Position numbers and translations under genes: made by a program
Source of the DNA: Paenibacillus phyllosphaerae
GTDB lineage: Bacteria; Bacillota; Bacilli; Paenibacillales; Paenibacillaceae
Assembly: GCF_014192105.1 (NCBI RefSeq)
Contig: NZ_JACHXK010000009.1
Coordinates: 62,001 to 126,000, forward strand
Direction: 5' to 3'
Length of the DNA stretch: 64,000 nt
Shown here: one piece after another, positions 48,465-57,233 of the stretch
Layout of the letters: each line of letters opens with the position of its first letter
How positions within the stretch are numbered: the stretch's first letter is position 1
Notes under the pieces: generated by a model
What the model saw: only the letters and a program-made list of their open reading frames with translations
Told to the model about the DNA's origin: nothing
Database searches by the model: none

Positions 48465-49640
48465 ATGAAACATTGGAGCAGCATCGGGATAATTGCGGGC
48501 ATCTTGTTCCTGGGCGGCTGCGGCCAACATCCACAGACTGGCGGTACGGAGCCGGTCGGGATCGAGCAAGTTAAGCTGGTCTGCTCATCGTTCATGAAGG
48601 AACGTATGCCTTGTGAAAATATGCAGTGGGACGATAAAGCGTCTATCGCCGTATTCGAACAGGCGGTGAAGACAGCGGAGAAATTGCCTGGCGTCATGGA
48701 CTATACAAGTGAGTACATGATGACATTCACATACTCGGAAGGCGCAGCAATGAACTTTTCAATCGGCGTAGGGCCCGACCGGACGATGAATGGGCTGCTC
48801 GTCTATGAAGAGGACACGCATACCGGGTATTCGATTCCCGTCGAGCAGTCCAATGCGATTCGGGATTTGATCGAGGAAGCGACAACGGATAACCGGAGCA
48901 GCGGCAACGATGAAGTGGACCAAGAGCGGGATGTCATTAACCTGCATGGCATTCAGGTACATAACCGGGAGCTTCTCGATGCTTGGATGGAGCAAGGCAG
49001 CGGCAGTCAGCGGATCGTGCATTACACGATCGAGGGCGATCCGATTTTTCACACGGTATCTCATGATCAAGGGAAGGTGAAGCTTGTCGTCGATACGACG
49101 CACGACAAATTTGGCGCGCCTACTGTCTCCACATTGCAATGCGAAGCATTAGATCGGGCGGAGTCGGATACAGCCCTAGTCTACACGCTTAAGGGCTGTT
49201 CCGGGGATAGCAGCGGTGAACGGAATGCGGTCGTTCTTCTGGAGATCAATTATAATATGCAGGCACAAGATCGTTTCGATTTCGTACTGAAATATGGGCC
49301 TAATCTCGAGTCGGAGATTCATACGGCGGATCAATCCGTCCAGTTCGATCTGGGTCAAGGCGAAAGCTTGGCCGTTTCCGATTTCCAACTCCCGTCAAAG
49401 GACCTTCAGGCCATCTACAAGCAGCTCGTGCTTGCCAACTATCTGGGCAACAAGAAGCTTACCGTCGCCTGCAAGAAGGACGCATCCGACGTGAGTTATG
49501 ACATGACGGTATGGATTAATGGAGGCGAGGTTCGCTATCAATGGGCGGCCTGTGATTTCGGCAAGGACGGCAGAGAGATGACCGAAATTGCGAATCAAAT
49601 CATTACAAGCGTGAAGGAGAGGCTCGAGGCATACCAATAG
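48465..49640 (+). CDS. Lipoprotein with DUF4362-like segment
   Basis: This 391-residue lipoprotein has lipobox LGGC (Cys about 19). The middle part, about 150-230 (ERDVINLHG, then QRIVHYTIEGDPIFHTVSHDQGKVKLVVDTTHDKFG), matches DUF4362 proteins of bacilli, which are membrane-anchored and of unknown role. The flanking N- and C-terminal parts share a similar fold-like pattern (several LEA/Cys positions) but no name. AAGGAGG precedes the ATG. Confidence 0.72.
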   Translation: MKHWSSIGIIAGILFLGGCGQHPQTGGTEPVGIEQVKLVCSSFMKERMPCENMQWDDKASIAVFEQAVKTAEKLPGVMDYTSEYMMTFTYSEGAAMNFSIGVGPDRTMNGLLVYEEDTHTGYSIPVEQSNAIRDLIEEATTDNRSSGNDEVDQERDVINLHGIQVHNRELLDAWMEQGSGSQRIVHYTIEGDPIFHTVSHDQGKVKLVVDTTHDKFGAPTVSTLQCEALDRAESDTALVYTLKGCSGDSSGERNAVVLLEINYNMQAQDRFDFVLKYGPNLESEIHTADQSVQFDLGQGESLAVSDFQLPSKDLQAIYKQLVLANYLGNKKLTVACKKDASDVSYDMTVWINGGEVRYQWAACDFGKDGREMTEIANQIITSVKERLEAYQ

Positions 49641-49675
49641 AGGTAGGATACGAATAGAAGAGCGAATGAATACGG

Positions 49676-49915
49676 ATGCGCATTATCTTGAAATTCGTTA
49701 AAAAGGTGGGGAATGCTGTGATCGTGCTCTATGTGCTGCTTGTCTTGTTCGGCCTCTTGCTAATGGTGAAGCCTGCCGTCTTCTGGGCGATCTCGGAGAG
49801 TTGGAAATCCAATGACGGCACCGAGCCGTCGGATTTGTACCTGTGGTCGACGCGCTTCGGCGGTTTCATGTGTTCCGTGGTCGGGATTGGCGCTATCATA
49901 GCTGTCTCGTTATAG
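49676..49915 (+). CDS. Small DUF6199-like membrane protein
   Basis: This 79-residue protein has two helices (about 13-33 and 58-78) separated by a polar loop with SESWKSNDGTEPSDLYLWSTRFGG, the pattern of small Firmicute DUF6199 membrane proteins. Function unknown. It lies 12 bp before the kinase-like gene and may be co-transcribed. Confidence 0.7.
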   Translation: MRIILKFVKKVGNAVIVLYVLLVLFGLLLMVKPAVFWAISESWKSNDGTEPSDLYLWSTRFGGFMCSVVGIGAIIAVSL

Positions 49916-49927
49916 GGAGGTAACCAA

Positions 49928-50926
49928 ATGAAAGAAGGCTGGGAACGGACGGCGACCGCCGCCACTCTCCCTACCCATGAACTTAAGGCATTGATTCAAC
50001 AAGTATTCCCCGGCAAAACAGTGGCTTATGCCGAAGCGCTGGGCACGGGGCTGAGCAATACCAATTATCGGATTCATCTGGAAGGGCATCGCGATCCGTA
50101 TGTGGTACGGATTTACCGCAGCGGCGCCGAGACGGCGAGGAAAGAGCACGCGATCCATCAGCTCGTGCGCCGAAAGGTCCCGGTAGCGGATTTTCTGTAC
50201 ATGGACACGAGCCGCTCGGTCTTCGACGGAGCGTGGGCGGTGCTGGAGTGGAAGGATGGCACGCTGCTGCGGGACGTGCTGCGCCAAGACGAACTCGCGG
50301 AGACGATCGAAGCGGCGGAGGCCGTTGGAGCGGTACTGGCGAGGATTCATTCGTTCCCATTCGCCGACTCCGGCTTCTTCGGCGACAAGCTGGCGATCGC
50401 GCAGCCGTTCCCCATGAACCGGGAAACCTTCCTCGCCTTCATGGAGAATAGCCTCTTCCATAACCGGTGCGGCCAGTGGCTCGGCGAACAGGTGACCGAC
50501 CAGCTATGGACGGCGTGCCTGATGTACGGACCGCTTTTATCGGCAATCCGGGAGCAACCGGTGCTGGTGCATGCCGATTTTAACGGCTTGAACCTGCTGA
50601 TGCAGCCGGGCACGGGCGGGATGGGCGTGTCGGCGGTGCTGGATTGGGAGTTCGCTTTTGCCTGGAGCCGATATGCGGATATGGGCAATTTGCTGCGGTA
50701 TGAGCAGCCGGGCTCGTCCTTCGGGCAGGCATTCCTTGCTTCTTATGAGGCGCATAGCGGCAGTAAGCTTACGCGTCATTGGCTGCTGCTCGCCAAGCTG
50801 GAGGATCTTATCGCCTTATCCGATATGCTGAATCATGCGACGATCATGACGCCTCGCCGGGTCGCAGACCTGAAGCGGCTCATCGGGGGCACGTTATCTT
50901 TTCTGCAGCGCTATGAGGTTACGTAA
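49928..50926 (+). CDS. APH-fold phosphotransferase
   Basis: This 332-residue protein has the aminoglycoside/choline kinase fold. The catalytic loop is LVHADFNGLNLLM (Asp, Asn) and the metal motif is VLDWEFAFA (Asp). The ATP lobe shows VVRIYRSG with the Lys/Arg position and an HAIHQLV helix. Such proteins phosphorylate small alcohols or antibiotics; the substrate here is unknown. GGGAGG precedes the ATG. It heads a group of four modification-type enzymes ending at 53292. Confidence 0.82.
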   Translation: MKEGWERTATAATLPTHELKALIQQVFPGKTVAYAEALGTGLSNTNYRIHLEGHRDPYVVRIYRSGAETARKEHAIHQLVRRKVPVADFLYMDTSRSVFDGAWAVLEWKDGTLLRDVLRQDELAETIEAAEAVGAVLARIHSFPFADSGFFGDKLAIAQPFPMNRETFLAFMENSLFHNRCGQWLGEQVTDQLWTACLMYGPLLSAIREQPVLVHADFNGLNLLMQPGTGGMGVSAVLDWEFAFAWSRYADMGNLLRYEQPGSSFGQAFLASYEAHSGSKLTRHWLLLAKLEDLIALSDMLNHATIMTPRRVADLKRLIGGTLSFLQRYEVT

Positions 50927-50993
50927 GCTTGCTAGCATGCGGACATTCATGCATAGTTGAAAGATACATATAATAGAAGAACGCGGGTGCAAG

Positions 50994-51401
50994 ATGAGAA
51001 TCGAAGCGGCAACGGAACGGGATTACGCGTATATCCGCAAGCGGGATCGCCACCTGAGGGAGCAGCTGATTACGGCCAAGATACAAGGGAAAGAGATTTA
51101 CATCCTCCGCACGGACGATGGCGATCCGATCGGGTGGCTGCGTTACGGGTACTTTTGGGACAACACGCCGTTCATGAACCTGTTATGGATCGATGAGCCT
51201 TATCGGGGGCAAGGCGCGGGCAAGCGGGCTGTTCTGTATTGGGAGGACATGCTGCGGGAACAGGGGTTTAAGCTCGCGATGACCTCGACGTTGGCGAATG
51301 AAGGCGCCCAGCATTTCTATAGGAAACTGGGGTACAAGGATGCGGGCTGTCTGCTGCTCGAGAACGAACCCCTTGAGATCATGATGACCAAGAACCTTTA
51401 G
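50994..51401 (+). CDS. GNAT family N-acetyltransferase
   Basis: This 135-residue GNAT enzyme has motif A LLWIDEPYRGQGAGKRAVLYWE and motif B STLANEGAQHFYRKLGYKDAG. The short length and central IGWLRYGYFW strand are usual for small-molecule or antibiotic acetyltransferase relatives. It is encoded 20 bp before the APH(6)-like gene and probably co-transcribed. Substrate unknown. Confidence 0.83.
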   Translation: MRIEAATERDYAYIRKRDRHLREQLITAKIQGKEIYILRTDDGDPIGWLRYGYFWDNTPFMNLLWIDEPYRGQGAGKRAVLYWEDMLREQGFKLAMTSTLANEGAQHFYRKLGYKDAGCLLLENEPLEIMMTKNL

Positions 51402-51421
51402 ATCAGGAGGTCATACGGACG

Positions 51422-52336
51422 ATGCGCGACCCTTACGAATTCAAGCCGGAAGAGACGGACAAGATTACCGCGCGTTTCGGCGAACCGTTCTATGCCAAAA
51501 TAAGTAGCGATCTCGGTACGTATGCGGACCTGTGGTCGCTGACTTCCCTTCAACTGATCCCTTCCTATTCCGCGAATATCGTCTTCCGCTGCCACTCGGC
51601 GCGTCATGGCCGTGCGGTGCTGAAGATCGGCAATCCGGCTTGGGGAGGAATCGCAGCGGAATATCTGGCGCTCAGCGAATATAAGGGCAGACGATTCTGC
51701 CAAGTCTTCGAGGCCGATATTGCGAATCAGGTCATGTTGGAAGCTTGCGTGGAGCCGGGCATACCGCTTCGGGATGAACCCGTGCTCGAGAATCGGCTAA
51801 CGGTATTCAGTACCTTATATGAAGGACTGCACATCGCGCCGGATGAATCGGAGCGCTATCCGACCTATATCGGCTGGGTGCGCAGAATAACGGCCTACAT
51901 GAGCACGCGGACAGACTTCGTCGAACTCTATCGGCATATGAGCAAGGCGGAGGAGATCTGTCTGTCCGTCGCCGCAGCCTATGGGCGGCAGCTGCTGCTG
52001 CATGGCGACTTCCACCACGATAATATACTGCAAGGCAGCGATGGGAACTACGTGCTGATCGACCCCAAAGGCGTCATTGGCGATCCGGTATTCGATGTGC
52101 CGCGATTTATCCTGAATGAGTTCGATGATGATCTCACGCCGCGGACCGGCGATCATATCAACGCCGTCATTGGCTCGCTGGAGGCGAAGCTCGACATTCC
52201 ACAGCGGATCATTCGGCAATGCCTCTACGTCGAGACGACGATGGGCATGTGCTGGAGCGTCGAAGACGGCGCGGCGCCCGAAGAGCTGCCGAAGCTGCTG
52301 CGAACGGTTGAATTCGCCGAATCGTTGTTGGCGTAA
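51422..52336 (+). CDS. APH(6)-like streptomycin-type kinase
   Basis: This 304-residue protein matches the APH(6)/hydroxyurea-kinase family (streptomycin 6-phosphotransferase type). The catalytic loop is LLLHGDFHHDNILQG (Asp and Asn), and the metal motif is VLIDPKGVIGDPVFDVPRF. AGGAGG precedes the ATG. True streptomycin kinases share this motif pair, but chromosomal members often act on unknown alcohols. With the APH, GNAT and methyltransferase genes it could serve self-protection or detoxification; neither is proven. Confidence 0.83.
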   Translation: MRDPYEFKPEETDKITARFGEPFYAKISSDLGTYADLWSLTSLQLIPSYSANIVFRCHSARHGRAVLKIGNPAWGGIAAEYLALSEYKGRRFCQVFEADIANQVMLEACVEPGIPLRDEPVLENRLTVFSTLYEGLHIAPDESERYPTYIGWVRRITAYMSTRTDFVELYRHMSKAEEICLSVAAAYGRQLLLHGDFHHDNILQGSDGNYVLIDPKGVIGDPVFDVPRFILNEFDDDLTPRTGDHINAVIGSLEAKLDIPQRIIRQCLYVETTMGMCWSVEDGAAPEELPKLLRTVEFAESLLA

Positions 52337-52512
52337 ATCTGCTCCGTAAGCGAAAGGAGTCTATGCGGATGGTGTTCAAATTCGGTAACCGCTCGGTGCA
52401 GGTGATCTAATCTGACAGCAGATTGGGCCGAGCGATAGTAATAGAAGATGCTGTCAGTCAGCTGCACCGAACCTCACATTTGGAACCATACATGAGAGGG
52501 GTACAGCCGTAC

Positions 52513-53292
52513 ATGATGAACAAGGAAAACGAGTTGAAGCAGCTTTGGCTGCAGGAGGCGCGGCGCACCTTCAGCGGGTGGGATTTTGCCCATATTGCCG
52601 CAAGAACGACGGAGCAGCCGCTGCCATGGGATTATCGTACCGCGGTGCAGGCGGCTATGTCGCCGAGCCGGCAGATACTGGATATGGGCACGGGCGGAGG
52701 AGAGTTTCTATTGTCCCTATCCCCGCCTCCGGGACGCACGTATGCCACCGAGTCCTATCCGCCGAACGTGATGCTATGCCAGGAACGGCTGCCGGCGCAC
52801 GGGATCGAGATCAGGCAAGTATTCGATGACAACGAATTGCCATTCCCGGATGAAAGCTTCGATCTCGTCATCAATCGCCACGAATCTTATGCGGCCGAAG
52901 AGGTGTACCGGATTCTGAAGCCGGGTGGACGCTTCCTTACGCAGCAGGTCGGCGGGATGAACAATCGGGAGTTGGCCGGTTTCGTGCTGGGGAAGGAGAC
53001 CGAGGCTTCGCCGATCGATCGCAAGTTCGGGCTGGACCAGAGCGCTGCGGCGCTTCAGCAAGCGGGCTTCACCATCCAAGAAGGCCATGAGTTTTTCCCG
53101 CTGCTTACCTTCCATGATGTCGGGGCGTTCGTTTATTTTGCGACCATCATCGAATGGGAGTTCCCCGGATTTACGGTCGAACGGTGCTTCCCGCAGCTGT
53201 TGGCACTGCAGGCGGTGACGGAGCGTAAGGGAGGCTTCACCTCCCGGGAGCATCGGTTCTTCCTTGTTGCGGGGAAGCAGCTTGCCAGTTAA
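52513..53292 (+). CDS. SAM-dependent methyltransferase
   Basis: This class I methyltransferase of about 259 residues has motif I ILDMGTGGGEFLLSL, motif II YATESYPPN, DNELPFPDESFDLVINRHESY and motif III ILKPGGRFLTQQVGG. The substrate is unknown. The frame is open to 52423; ATG 52513 and 52516 are favoured by GAGAGGGG upstream, but spacing is long, so the start is unsure. It is the last gene before a strong terminator. Confidence 0.82.
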   Translation: MMNKENELKQLWLQEARRTFSGWDFAHIAARTTEQPLPWDYRTAVQAAMSPSRQILDMGTGGGEFLLSLSPPPGRTYATESYPPNVMLCQERLPAHGIEIRQVFDDNELPFPDESFDLVINRHESYAAEEVYRILKPGGRFLTQQVGGMNNRELAGFVLGKETEASPIDRKFGLDQSAAALQQAGFTIQEGHEFFPLLTFHDVGAFVYFATIIEWEFPGFTVERCFPQLLALQAVTERKGGFTSREHRFFLVAGKQLAS

Positions 53293-53331
53293 CAACAATT
53301 ACATGTTGAAGAATATATGAAGAACCCTTCC

Positions 53332-53368
53332 GCCGCTTTTTCGTCATTCGATGAAAAAGCGGCTTTTT
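53332..53368 (+). terminator. Terminator after the methyltransferase gene
   Basis: GCCGCTTTTTC (53332-53342) and GAAAAAGCGGC (53353-53363) form a perfect 11-bp stem with a 10-nt loop followed by TTTTT. Confidence 0.9.
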
Positions 53369-53411
53369 ATGCGGAAAAGCGAAAACATTACCTTGATAAA
53401 ATTGTTGTTTT

Positions 53412-53465
53412 TTTACATTCCATTAACGTTTGGAAAACACCGCAGTAATCTTTGCCTACTACAAT
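53412..53465 (+). promoter_or_regulatory. PhoP-box promoter of pstS
   Basis: TTTACA (53412-53417), five bases, TTAACG (53423-53428), five bases and AAAACA (53434-53439) are direct repeats on the 11-bp pitch of PhoP boxes (TTAACA-like). A -10 TACAAT (53460-53465) follows at the distance expected of PhoP-activated promoters without a good -35. This indicates induction by phosphate starvation. Confidence 0.7.
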
Positions 53466-53512
53466 GAAGTTGTTCAAAAAAATAGTAGGGAATCAGGAAG
53501 GGGAACTTGAAG

Positions 53513-54460
53513 TTGAAAAAAAGTATGATCGTATTGATGACGCTGATTGTCGCTTTCACTCTCGCAGCTTGTGGTAGTAAGAATAATGAAGGTAACAACG
53601 CCACGACGAATAATTCGACTACAACTAATAATACAGCAACCGAGGATAACACGACCGGTGGCAGCGCAGATCTGACCGGCACGCTTCTGGCAACAGGCTC
53701 GACAGCGCTTCAACCGCTGGTAGACCAAGTTTCGAAGAAGTTCATGGAGCAAAACCCAGGCGTATCCATCCAAGTACAAGGCGGCGGCAGCGGCACAGGC
53801 CTGACGCAAGTATCCGAAGGCGTAGCGCAAATCGGTAACTCCGACGTGTTCGCGGAAGAGAAACTCGATGCCGACAAAGCGAAAGAGCTTGTTGACCATC
53901 AAGTAGCGGTTGTCGCTATGGCAACTGTCGTGAATCCGGCGGTTACGGTAGAAGACCTGACGCAGCAGCAGCTGGTTGATATCTTCACAGGCAAAGTAAC
54001 GAACTGGAAAGACCTTGGCGGCGAAGACCAAGCGATCCAAATCGTTAACCGTCCAGCAAGCTCCGGTACGCGCGCAACATTCGAGAAGTATGCGCTTGGC
54101 ACGAAAACGGAAGACCTCCAAGGCTCGATCCAAGAGGATTCCTCCGGTACGGTTAAGAAACTCGTTGCTGAAACTCCGGGCGCTATCGGCTACCTTGCCC
54201 TGTCCTACCTGGACGACACCGTTAAGACCGTTAAATATGCAGGCGTAGAAGCAAAAGAAGAAAACATCGTAACTGGCGACTATCCGGTATGGGCTTACGA
54301 GCACATGTACACGAAGGGCGAGCCTGACGCGGCTGGCAAAGCATTCCTCGAGTTCATGATGAGCGACGAAGTTCAAAACGGCGACGTAGTTGAACTTGGC
54401 TACATCCCGGCGAACAAAATGCAAGTCAAACGCGATGTTGACGGCAACATCACGAAATAA
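53513..54460 (+). CDS. pstS: Phosphate-binding lipoprotein PstS
   Basis: This 315-residue lipoprotein has lipobox LAAC (Cys about 20), an Asn/Thr linker to about 50, and the PstS phosphate pocket motifs: ATGSTALQPL, QGGGSGTGLTQV, DVFAEEK and NRPASSGTRATFEKY. It binds phosphate for the Pst importer. TTG 53513 is favoured with AAGGGG nine bases upstream; TTG 53507 is in frame too. No pstC, pstA or pstB follows, so in this window it stands alone, with its own terminator. Confidence 0.93.
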   Translation: MKKSMIVLMTLIVAFTLAACGSKNNEGNNATTNNSTTTNNTATEDNTTGGSADLTGTLLATGSTALQPLVDQVSKKFMEQNPGVSIQVQGGGSGTGLTQVSEGVAQIGNSDVFAEEKLDADKAKELVDHQVAVVAMATVVNPAVTVEDLTQQQLVDIFTGKVTNWKDLGGEDQAIQIVNRPASSGTRATFEKYALGTKTEDLQGSIQEDSSGTVKKLVAETPGAIGYLALSYLDDTVKTVKYAGVEAKEENIVTGDYPVWAYEHMYTKGEPDAAGKAFLEFMMSDEVQNGDVVELGYIPANKMQVKRDVDGNITK

Positions 54461-54470
54461 TAGCAAAACG

Positions 54471-54503
54471 AAAAGAGAGGCGGCGATCGCCTCTCTTTTT
54501 TAT
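54471..54503 (+). terminator. Terminator after pstS
   Basis: AAAAGAGAGGCG (54471-54482) and CGCCTCTCTTTT (54488-54499) make a 12-bp stem with a GCGAT loop and a T-run. Confidence 0.92.
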
Positions 54504-54607
54504 TGGTGGAGGCAGTCGGATAACCGGCTGCCTTATTCGCGCACATCCCGCAACTAACTCACGATTACGCCCGTCGGTAACTATAATAAGGAAAAAGGAG
54601 GGATATC

Positions 54608-55051
54608 ATGCGAAATTTGGTGATGCTGCTCGTGACGGCGTTCATTGGCGTAAGCACGCTTCTGTTCGGCCTCGACACCGCGCATGCCGATTGGGCCCAC
54701 CGGTTTGTCGTGAACGAGGGCAAGAAGTATATCGTGACCGATGAGCCGGTCGCCGCGGGCCTCGTCGGGGACCAAGTTGGCAAGGTGACGAAATATTCCG
54801 ATCGGGAAGGGACGTATTCGGGGAACTTCTCGAACCATTTTCCAAAAGGGACGTCGTATTACGCGATTCGGGATCTAGGGCAGAAGGAAGCGATCGCCGT
54901 GAAAGCCGCTGACGGGACGTTCGTGAAAGCGACCTATGACGGCTATTACGCAGGCGCCGGCATCTGGTACGACTGGGTGAAGCTGCTGCTGTATGTCTTC
55001 GGCGCCATACTGCTTGCGACCGCCATCGTCGCTCACGTGAAGCGAAGGTAG
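54608..55051 (+). CDS. Exported membrane-anchored protein of unknown function
   Basis: This 147-residue protein has a signal peptide (cleavage near AHA-DW), a soluble extracytoplasmic part of about 85 residues with beta-rich character (KKYIVTDEPV, VTKYSDREGTY, TSYYAIRDLG) and a C-terminal helix (about 123-143) ending in KRR. The layout is that of small surface proteins of bacilli. AAGGAGGG precedes the ATG. No family is recognised. Confidence 0.7.
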   Translation: MRNLVMLLVTAFIGVSTLLFGLDTAHADWAHRFVVNEGKKYIVTDEPVAAGLVGDQVGKVTKYSDREGTYSGNFSNHFPKGTSYYAIRDLGQKEAIAVKAADGTFVKATYDGYYAGAGIWYDWVKLLLYVFGAILLATAIVAHVKRR

Positions 55052-55221
55052 GCAGTCGGCCATGATATCCGGGTTGTTAGAATGAGGAAGCGCACGCCAG
55101 CCAATGCGTAATTGAGCGATGATTTTTCTGCTAATCGTATGGGTTTTAATCTCGCCTGTTTCCGGTACAATTTTGAATAACGCCAATAAGCGAGATTGGA
55201 TAGGAGAGGTGTATACGCGCA

Positions 55222-56709
55222 ATGAAATATAACAACCCGGTTATTAAGGGCTTTTACCCGGACCCTAGCGTCTGCAAAGTAGGCGATACCTATTATCTCG
55301 TCTGCAGTTCGATGCAATACTTCCCCGGCGTGCCGATCTTCGAGAGCAAGGATCTGATCAACTGGACGCCGATCGGCCACTGCTTGACCCGGAAGAGCCA
55401 GATCCAGCTGGAGCGGGTGAACAGTTCGGGCGGCGTATTCGCTCCGACCATCCGGCATCACAACGGACGGTTCTACATGACGACGACCAACGATACGACG
55501 CGGCAAAATTTCTTCGTATGGACGGACGATATTTACGGAGAATGGTCCGAGCCGGTCTATGTGGACCAGGGCGGCATTGATCCCGATCTGTATTTTGAAG
55601 GCGATGACGCGTACTTCATGAGCAACGGGACGGACGACGAGGGCGTCGGCGGCATCGTGCAGTGCCGCATCGATATCGAGACCGGGCGCAAGCTCACCGC
55701 AAGCCGCTCGATCTGGCAAGGGACGGGCGGACGTTACCTCGAAGCTCCGCATCTGTATCTCATCAACGGCTGGTACTATCTGCTCGCTGCCGAGGGCGGC
55801 ACCGAGTTCGGCCATATGGCTACGTATGCCCGGAGCCAGTCGCCGTCCGGCCCGTTCGAAGCGTATCCGCTCAACCCCGTATTGACCAATCGGAATCTGG
55901 GCGGCTATGAAGTCCAGGCGGTCGGTCATGGCGATCTCATTCAGGACGAAGCCGGGCATTGGTGGATGCTGCACTTAGGATTCCGCCAGATCGGCCAATG
56001 GGTGGCCTACCATCACCTCGGCCGCGAAGTATTCTTGACGCCGGTGACGTTCGGCGAGGACGGCTGGTTCACGGCGGGGCATGAGGGCACCACGCTGACC
56101 AGCTTCGAGACCGATCGAATTCCGGGCGATGTGACGCAGAACGAGAAGAAGAGCTATACGTTCGCGAACACGGAGCTGGAGAAGGAATGGTGCTATCTTC
56201 GTCATCCGCACGAGGAGAACTATACGTTCGAGGACAACAAGTTCACGCTGCGAGGAACGGCCGTTTCGCTGGACCAAGCGGATTCGCCGACCTTCATCGG
56301 CCTTCGCCAGCAGGATTTTAACGCGGTCATTGGTTGCGATGTACGCCTTACCGAAGCCGAAGCGGGCATCACGTTCTATATGGACGAGCATCATCATTAC
56401 GACTTCGCGATCCGTCAAGCCGGCGATGGGTATGAGGTCATCAAGCGATTGAATGTCGGCGACGTAAAGTCGGTCGTGCAGGCGGTGGAAGTAGGGGACA
56501 ACCAAGCTTCCCTCGTGATTGAAGCGAGCAACGCGGCATACCGGTTCGTTCTTCGCGCAGACGGCAAGGACATCGATCTGGGCACCGCGCAGACCAAGTA
56601 TCTCTCCTCCGAGGTTGCGGGAGGGTTCACCGGCGTCATCATCGGCCTGTATGCGTACGGCGAAGGTGCCGTCGCCGAATTCACGAATTTCAATTGCGAA
56701 TATCGCTAA
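55222..56709 (+). CDS. GH43 beta-xylosidase/alpha-L-arabinofuranosidase
   Basis: This 495-residue enzyme has no signal peptide, so it should act in the cytoplasm. The N-terminal GH43 propeller spans 1-310: base Asp in NPVIKGFYPDPSV (about residue 14), the modulating Asp in GGIDPDLYF, and acid Glu in YLEAPHLYLI. The C-terminal beta-sandwich from about 315 (EWCYLRHPHEENYTFEDN) is the GH43_C2 type. This form usually hydrolyses xylo- or arabino-oligosaccharides taken up by ABC importers and would complement the locus at 18.8-28.7 kb. AGGAGAGG precedes the ATG. Confidence 0.9.
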   Translation: MKYNNPVIKGFYPDPSVCKVGDTYYLVCSSMQYFPGVPIFESKDLINWTPIGHCLTRKSQIQLERVNSSGGVFAPTIRHHNGRFYMTTTNDTTRQNFFVWTDDIYGEWSEPVYVDQGGIDPDLYFEGDDAYFMSNGTDDEGVGGIVQCRIDIETGRKLTASRSIWQGTGGRYLEAPHLYLINGWYYLLAAEGGTEFGHMATYARSQSPSGPFEAYPLNPVLTNRNLGGYEVQAVGHGDLIQDEAGHWWMLHLGFRQIGQWVAYHHLGREVFLTPVTFGEDGWFTAGHEGTTLTSFETDRIPGDVTQNEKKSYTFANTELEKEWCYLRHPHEENYTFEDNKFTLRGTAVSLDQADSPTFIGLRQQDFNAVIGCDVRLTEAEAGITFYMDEHHHYDFAIRQAGDGYEVIKRLNVGDVKSVVQAVEVGDNQASLVIEASNAAYRFVLRADGKDIDLGTAQTKYLSSEVAGGFTGVIIGLYAYGEGAVAEFTNFNCEYR

Positions 56710-56725
56710 ATCTAGCATGTAAGGG

Positions 56726-56760
56726 AGGCAACCGGCCGCGAGGCATTCGGTTGCCTTTTC
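56726..56760 (+). terminator. Terminator after the GH43 gene
   Basis: AGGCAACCG (56726-56734) and CGGTTGCCT (56748-56756) form a 9-bp stem followed by TTTTCG. Confidence 0.75.
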
Positions 56761-56826
56761 GTTAGCGGTGCGTATGCAGGCGGCCATAATCGGGGATAGC
56801 TGTTGCTAAAAAAGGGGCGTGAGAGC

Positions 56827-57162
56827 ATGTTCAATACGACTGCAGCCCGGCTAGCGTCCTTGTTCGGACTAGCGGCATTTGTACTCACATTCGTGGGGTA
56901 CATCTTATTCCAGCGTGAGATGCGAAGCATGGGGGAAGAGTTCGATGATTTGACGCCTTTTCTGTTCCCGGCGGCCATCCTTTCCCTCAGTTTTGCGGCA
57001 AGCCGGATTCTCCTGCTCGGCGTCCTGGCTTTGCTCTTCAGTCTGCCCAGCTTGATCTTTCTCGCCGGCGGCTTTCCTATTGCGGGGCTAGTGCCGCTAT
57101 GTAACCTCTTCGCGATCCTGATGGCAATCGCTCAGACTGATGACCATCAACCATCACACTAA
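56827..57162 (+). CDS. Small membrane protein of unknown function
   Basis: This 111-residue protein has three hydrophobic segments (about 9-25, 45-62 and 64-100). ATG 56827 has AAGGGG ten bases upstream; the frame from TTG 56803 would include that ribosome site. I recognise no family. Confidence 0.65.
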   Translation: MFNTTAARLASLFGLAAFVLTFVGYILFQREMRSMGEEFDDLTPFLFPAAILSLSFAASRILLLGVLALLFSLPSLIFLAGGFPIAGLVPLCNLFAILMAIAQTDDHQPSH

Positions 57163-57233
57163 AATGCATTGCATCCCGGCACGCCGCGAGTTACGATTCT
57201 AGTAAATACATGATTGTGCTAGGAGAGTCGCTC

